From Whalleya microplaca (Eukaryota; Ascomycota; Sordariomycetes; Xylariales; Xylariaceae): a stretch of 64,000 bases of DNA. The notes under the pieces are model-generated. The model saw nothing but the letters and a program-made list of their open reading frames with translations, had not been told where the DNA came from and did no database searches. Made by a program: the position numbers and the translations under genes. Every line of letters starts with the position of its first letter. Position 1 is the first letter of the stretch. Positions 62,704 through 64,000 of this stretch are shown piece by piece. The stretch is from positions 336,277 to 400,276 of the forward strand of contig MU385744.1 of the NCBI GenBank assembly GCA_022497155.1. Direction: 5' to 3'.

Positions 62704-63473
62704 ATTGATCGCATGAACAAGTTGTAATAAGCTGTCAATAAAGAACAAGAAAACAACTATGAAGTAATTTGCTATAATACGTCCAACTATTGTCTCTTTT
62801 ACCGTTTATACAGCTTTATGACTTTGACGTCAGCCGCTGTCTATTTACCGCTTTTTCCTTTCCGGAGTATTTTGTTCATCTCAGTGTCGGGTACTATAGT
62901 CACGGATGATAGGAATTCTCCTTTTAATGGGGCATCTTATGGTTCTACAAAGGTGAGGACGGAGAGCACCCAAACAGCTGGGTCATATTTGGTATGCCAC
63001 TTTTAATGTATGTGCTAGTGTCACGGATTACAGCAGAACAAATGTGATGATAGTTAGTTATACCAATATTACTAGCAAAAATAAGCTGCATGAAAAGTGA
63101 AAGGAACTCTTCATGTAACCTGTAACCAAATAAACATTTAAATGAGTAGTTATTGTTCCTCTTGTAAGTAACAACGGTCGAATGGCTACTAGGATTTCAT
63201 TCATTAGGATCTCAGTCACATAACTGATAGACTGTGACATAAATGAAAATCCATACAGTTAAAGCTGTTGTGCAAGTGACTGAATTTGTACACAATTTAC
63301 CCTTAGTAAAACGAAATGTCTGAAGCAAATCCCGTGCCAAATTTAAACTGGACAAGTGAACTAGTCAGGTTGAATTTCCATGAGCATCATGATACTTGAT
63401 AGTTGCTCATTGATATATGGTATTGCCAAGATACGTCTTTTGAATACGGTTACCTTAATTATTATGATATATT
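62704..63473. other. Convergent 3' flanks, no gene seen
   Basis: AT-rich 770 bp between the kinase stop and the carboxypeptidase stop. Confidence 0.6.
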
Positions 63474-64000
63474 CTATAGCATTTCACCGCTCATCCAAGT
63501 TTGTATCAAATGTAGGGATACCTCCGGCTGATCCAGAGGAACCATGTGCCCGGCTTGGTCAAAAGTGACGAAGGAGAACCTTGAATTCTTCTTGTTTCCC
63601 GGTGCAGCGAGGACAGAAACCTCTTTCATGGTCCCGGCAGCAATAGTCTCGCCATTCTTCGGTGCATACCAAGTCTTCAAGTTCTGCGACACGAACTCGG
63701 CCTGTCCAGCCCAAGGGAGTCTCTCTGTCCAACGCAGATTGCCCGCCGTGTTGCACGCGAGGTCTAAGTTCCCGTTGTACACTAGCACATCAACACCTGC
63801 CTCAAGGACATACCTAACTTCTTCCGCTGTGCTGATGTATCCGTCGTTGGTCTGCGAGAAAGCCTCGTTGATGTCGGTGGATAGCAGGCTGAAGTTGGTC
63901 ACGGCCTTGGGCACATCTAGCGCCGACCATACCGACGGCGTGTTCATGTAGCTTTGGATATCCAGCACGGCCTTATAGCAGAACAGGTCAACCTCGCAAG
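63474..64000 (-). CDS. Carboxypeptidase Y-type serine carboxypeptidase (S10), 3' part
   Basis: C-terminal ~175 residues of a peptidase S10; the 5' part lies beyond the window edge. The frame is open to base 64000. It includes CYKAVLDIQSYMN near the edge, the catalytic Asp motif NGNLDLACN and the catalytic His motif FDQAGHMVPLDQP. ALDVP and LPWAGQAEFV are typical of vacuolar carboxypeptidase Y of fungi. The enzyme removes C-terminal residues in the vacuole. The catalytic Ser (GESYAG), signal and pro-region cannot be seen here. I found no intron in the visible part. Confidence 0.92.
   Translation of the reverse strand, partial: CEVDLFCYKAVLDIQSYMNTPSVWSALDVPKAVTNFSLLSTDINEAFSQTNDGYISTAEEVRYVLEAGVDVLVYNGNLDLACNTAGNLRWTERLPWAGQAEFVSQNLKTWYAPKNGETIAAGTMKEVSVLAAPGNKKNSRFSFVTFDQAGHMVPLDQPEVSLHLIQTWMSGEML

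Overview
The window is nuclear DNA of a filamentous ascomycete (Pezizomycotina, probably Sordariomycetes). Genes are split by short GT-AG introns, mostly 50-150 bp. Coding DNA is GC-rich and intergenic DNA is much more AT-rich. Gene content is fungal: LYS12 of the alpha-aminoadipate lysine pathway, a yeast ADP1-type ABC protein, fungal mitochondrial ribosomal proteins, a GPI-type yapsin-like aspartic protease, an OPT transporter and a But2-domain secreted protein. Genes are not in operons. I rebuilt 18 complete gene models by joining exons through splice sites, checking that reading frames stay open and that protein motifs run across the junctions. One more gene is cut by the right edge.

Layout. 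1.2-2.4 kb: But2 secreted protein (-). 3.6-7.2 kb: NOG2 ribosome-biogenesis GTPase (-) and mitochondrial ribosomal protein mS26 (+) diverge from one short promoter. 7.7-11.1 kb: ADP1-like ABCG protein (-). 11.1-14.7 kb: gene-poor, AT-rich, with palindromes. 14.7-15.7 kb: WrbA/Alt a 7-type quinone reductase (-). 18.0-19.4 kb: MFS monocarboxylate-type transporter (-). 20.7-22.1 kb: single-pass membrane protein with two PPxY motifs (-). 22.1-26.4 kb: gene-free, with simple repeats and a possible solo LTR. 26.4-29.4 kb: proline-rich conserved protein (-) and mitochondrial uS8m (+), divergent. 30.8-33.0 kb: disordered protein (-). 35.4-36.7 kb: LYS12 (+). 37.4-40.2 kb: mitochondrial EF-G (-). 41.0-42.6 kb: aspartic protease (-). 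46.3-47.1 kb: uncharacterised membrane protein (+). 47.6-48.2 kb: four-TM protein (-). 49.9-51.75 kb: DHA2-like MFS transporter (-). 53.6-55.3 kb: amidase relic and a foldback/MITE-like element. 56.5-59.1 kb: OPT transporter (+). 61.2-62.7 kb: SRPK-like kinase (+). 63.5 kb to the end: 3' part of a carboxypeptidase Y gene (-).

Themes. The core, 3-42 kb, is mostly housekeeping and has three mitochondrial translation genes (mS26, uS8m, EF-G) plus a nucleolar GTPase. The right part, 42-64 kb, is accessory-like: transporters, a degraded enzyme, a transposon relic, AT-rich deserts and secreted or vacuolar proteases. I found no biosynthetic cluster, CRISPR array, rRNA or convincing tRNA. The best candidates for something little described are the PPxY membrane protein, the proline-rich and disordered conserved proteins, the membrane protein at 46.3 kb and the long-TIR element at 54.7 kb.
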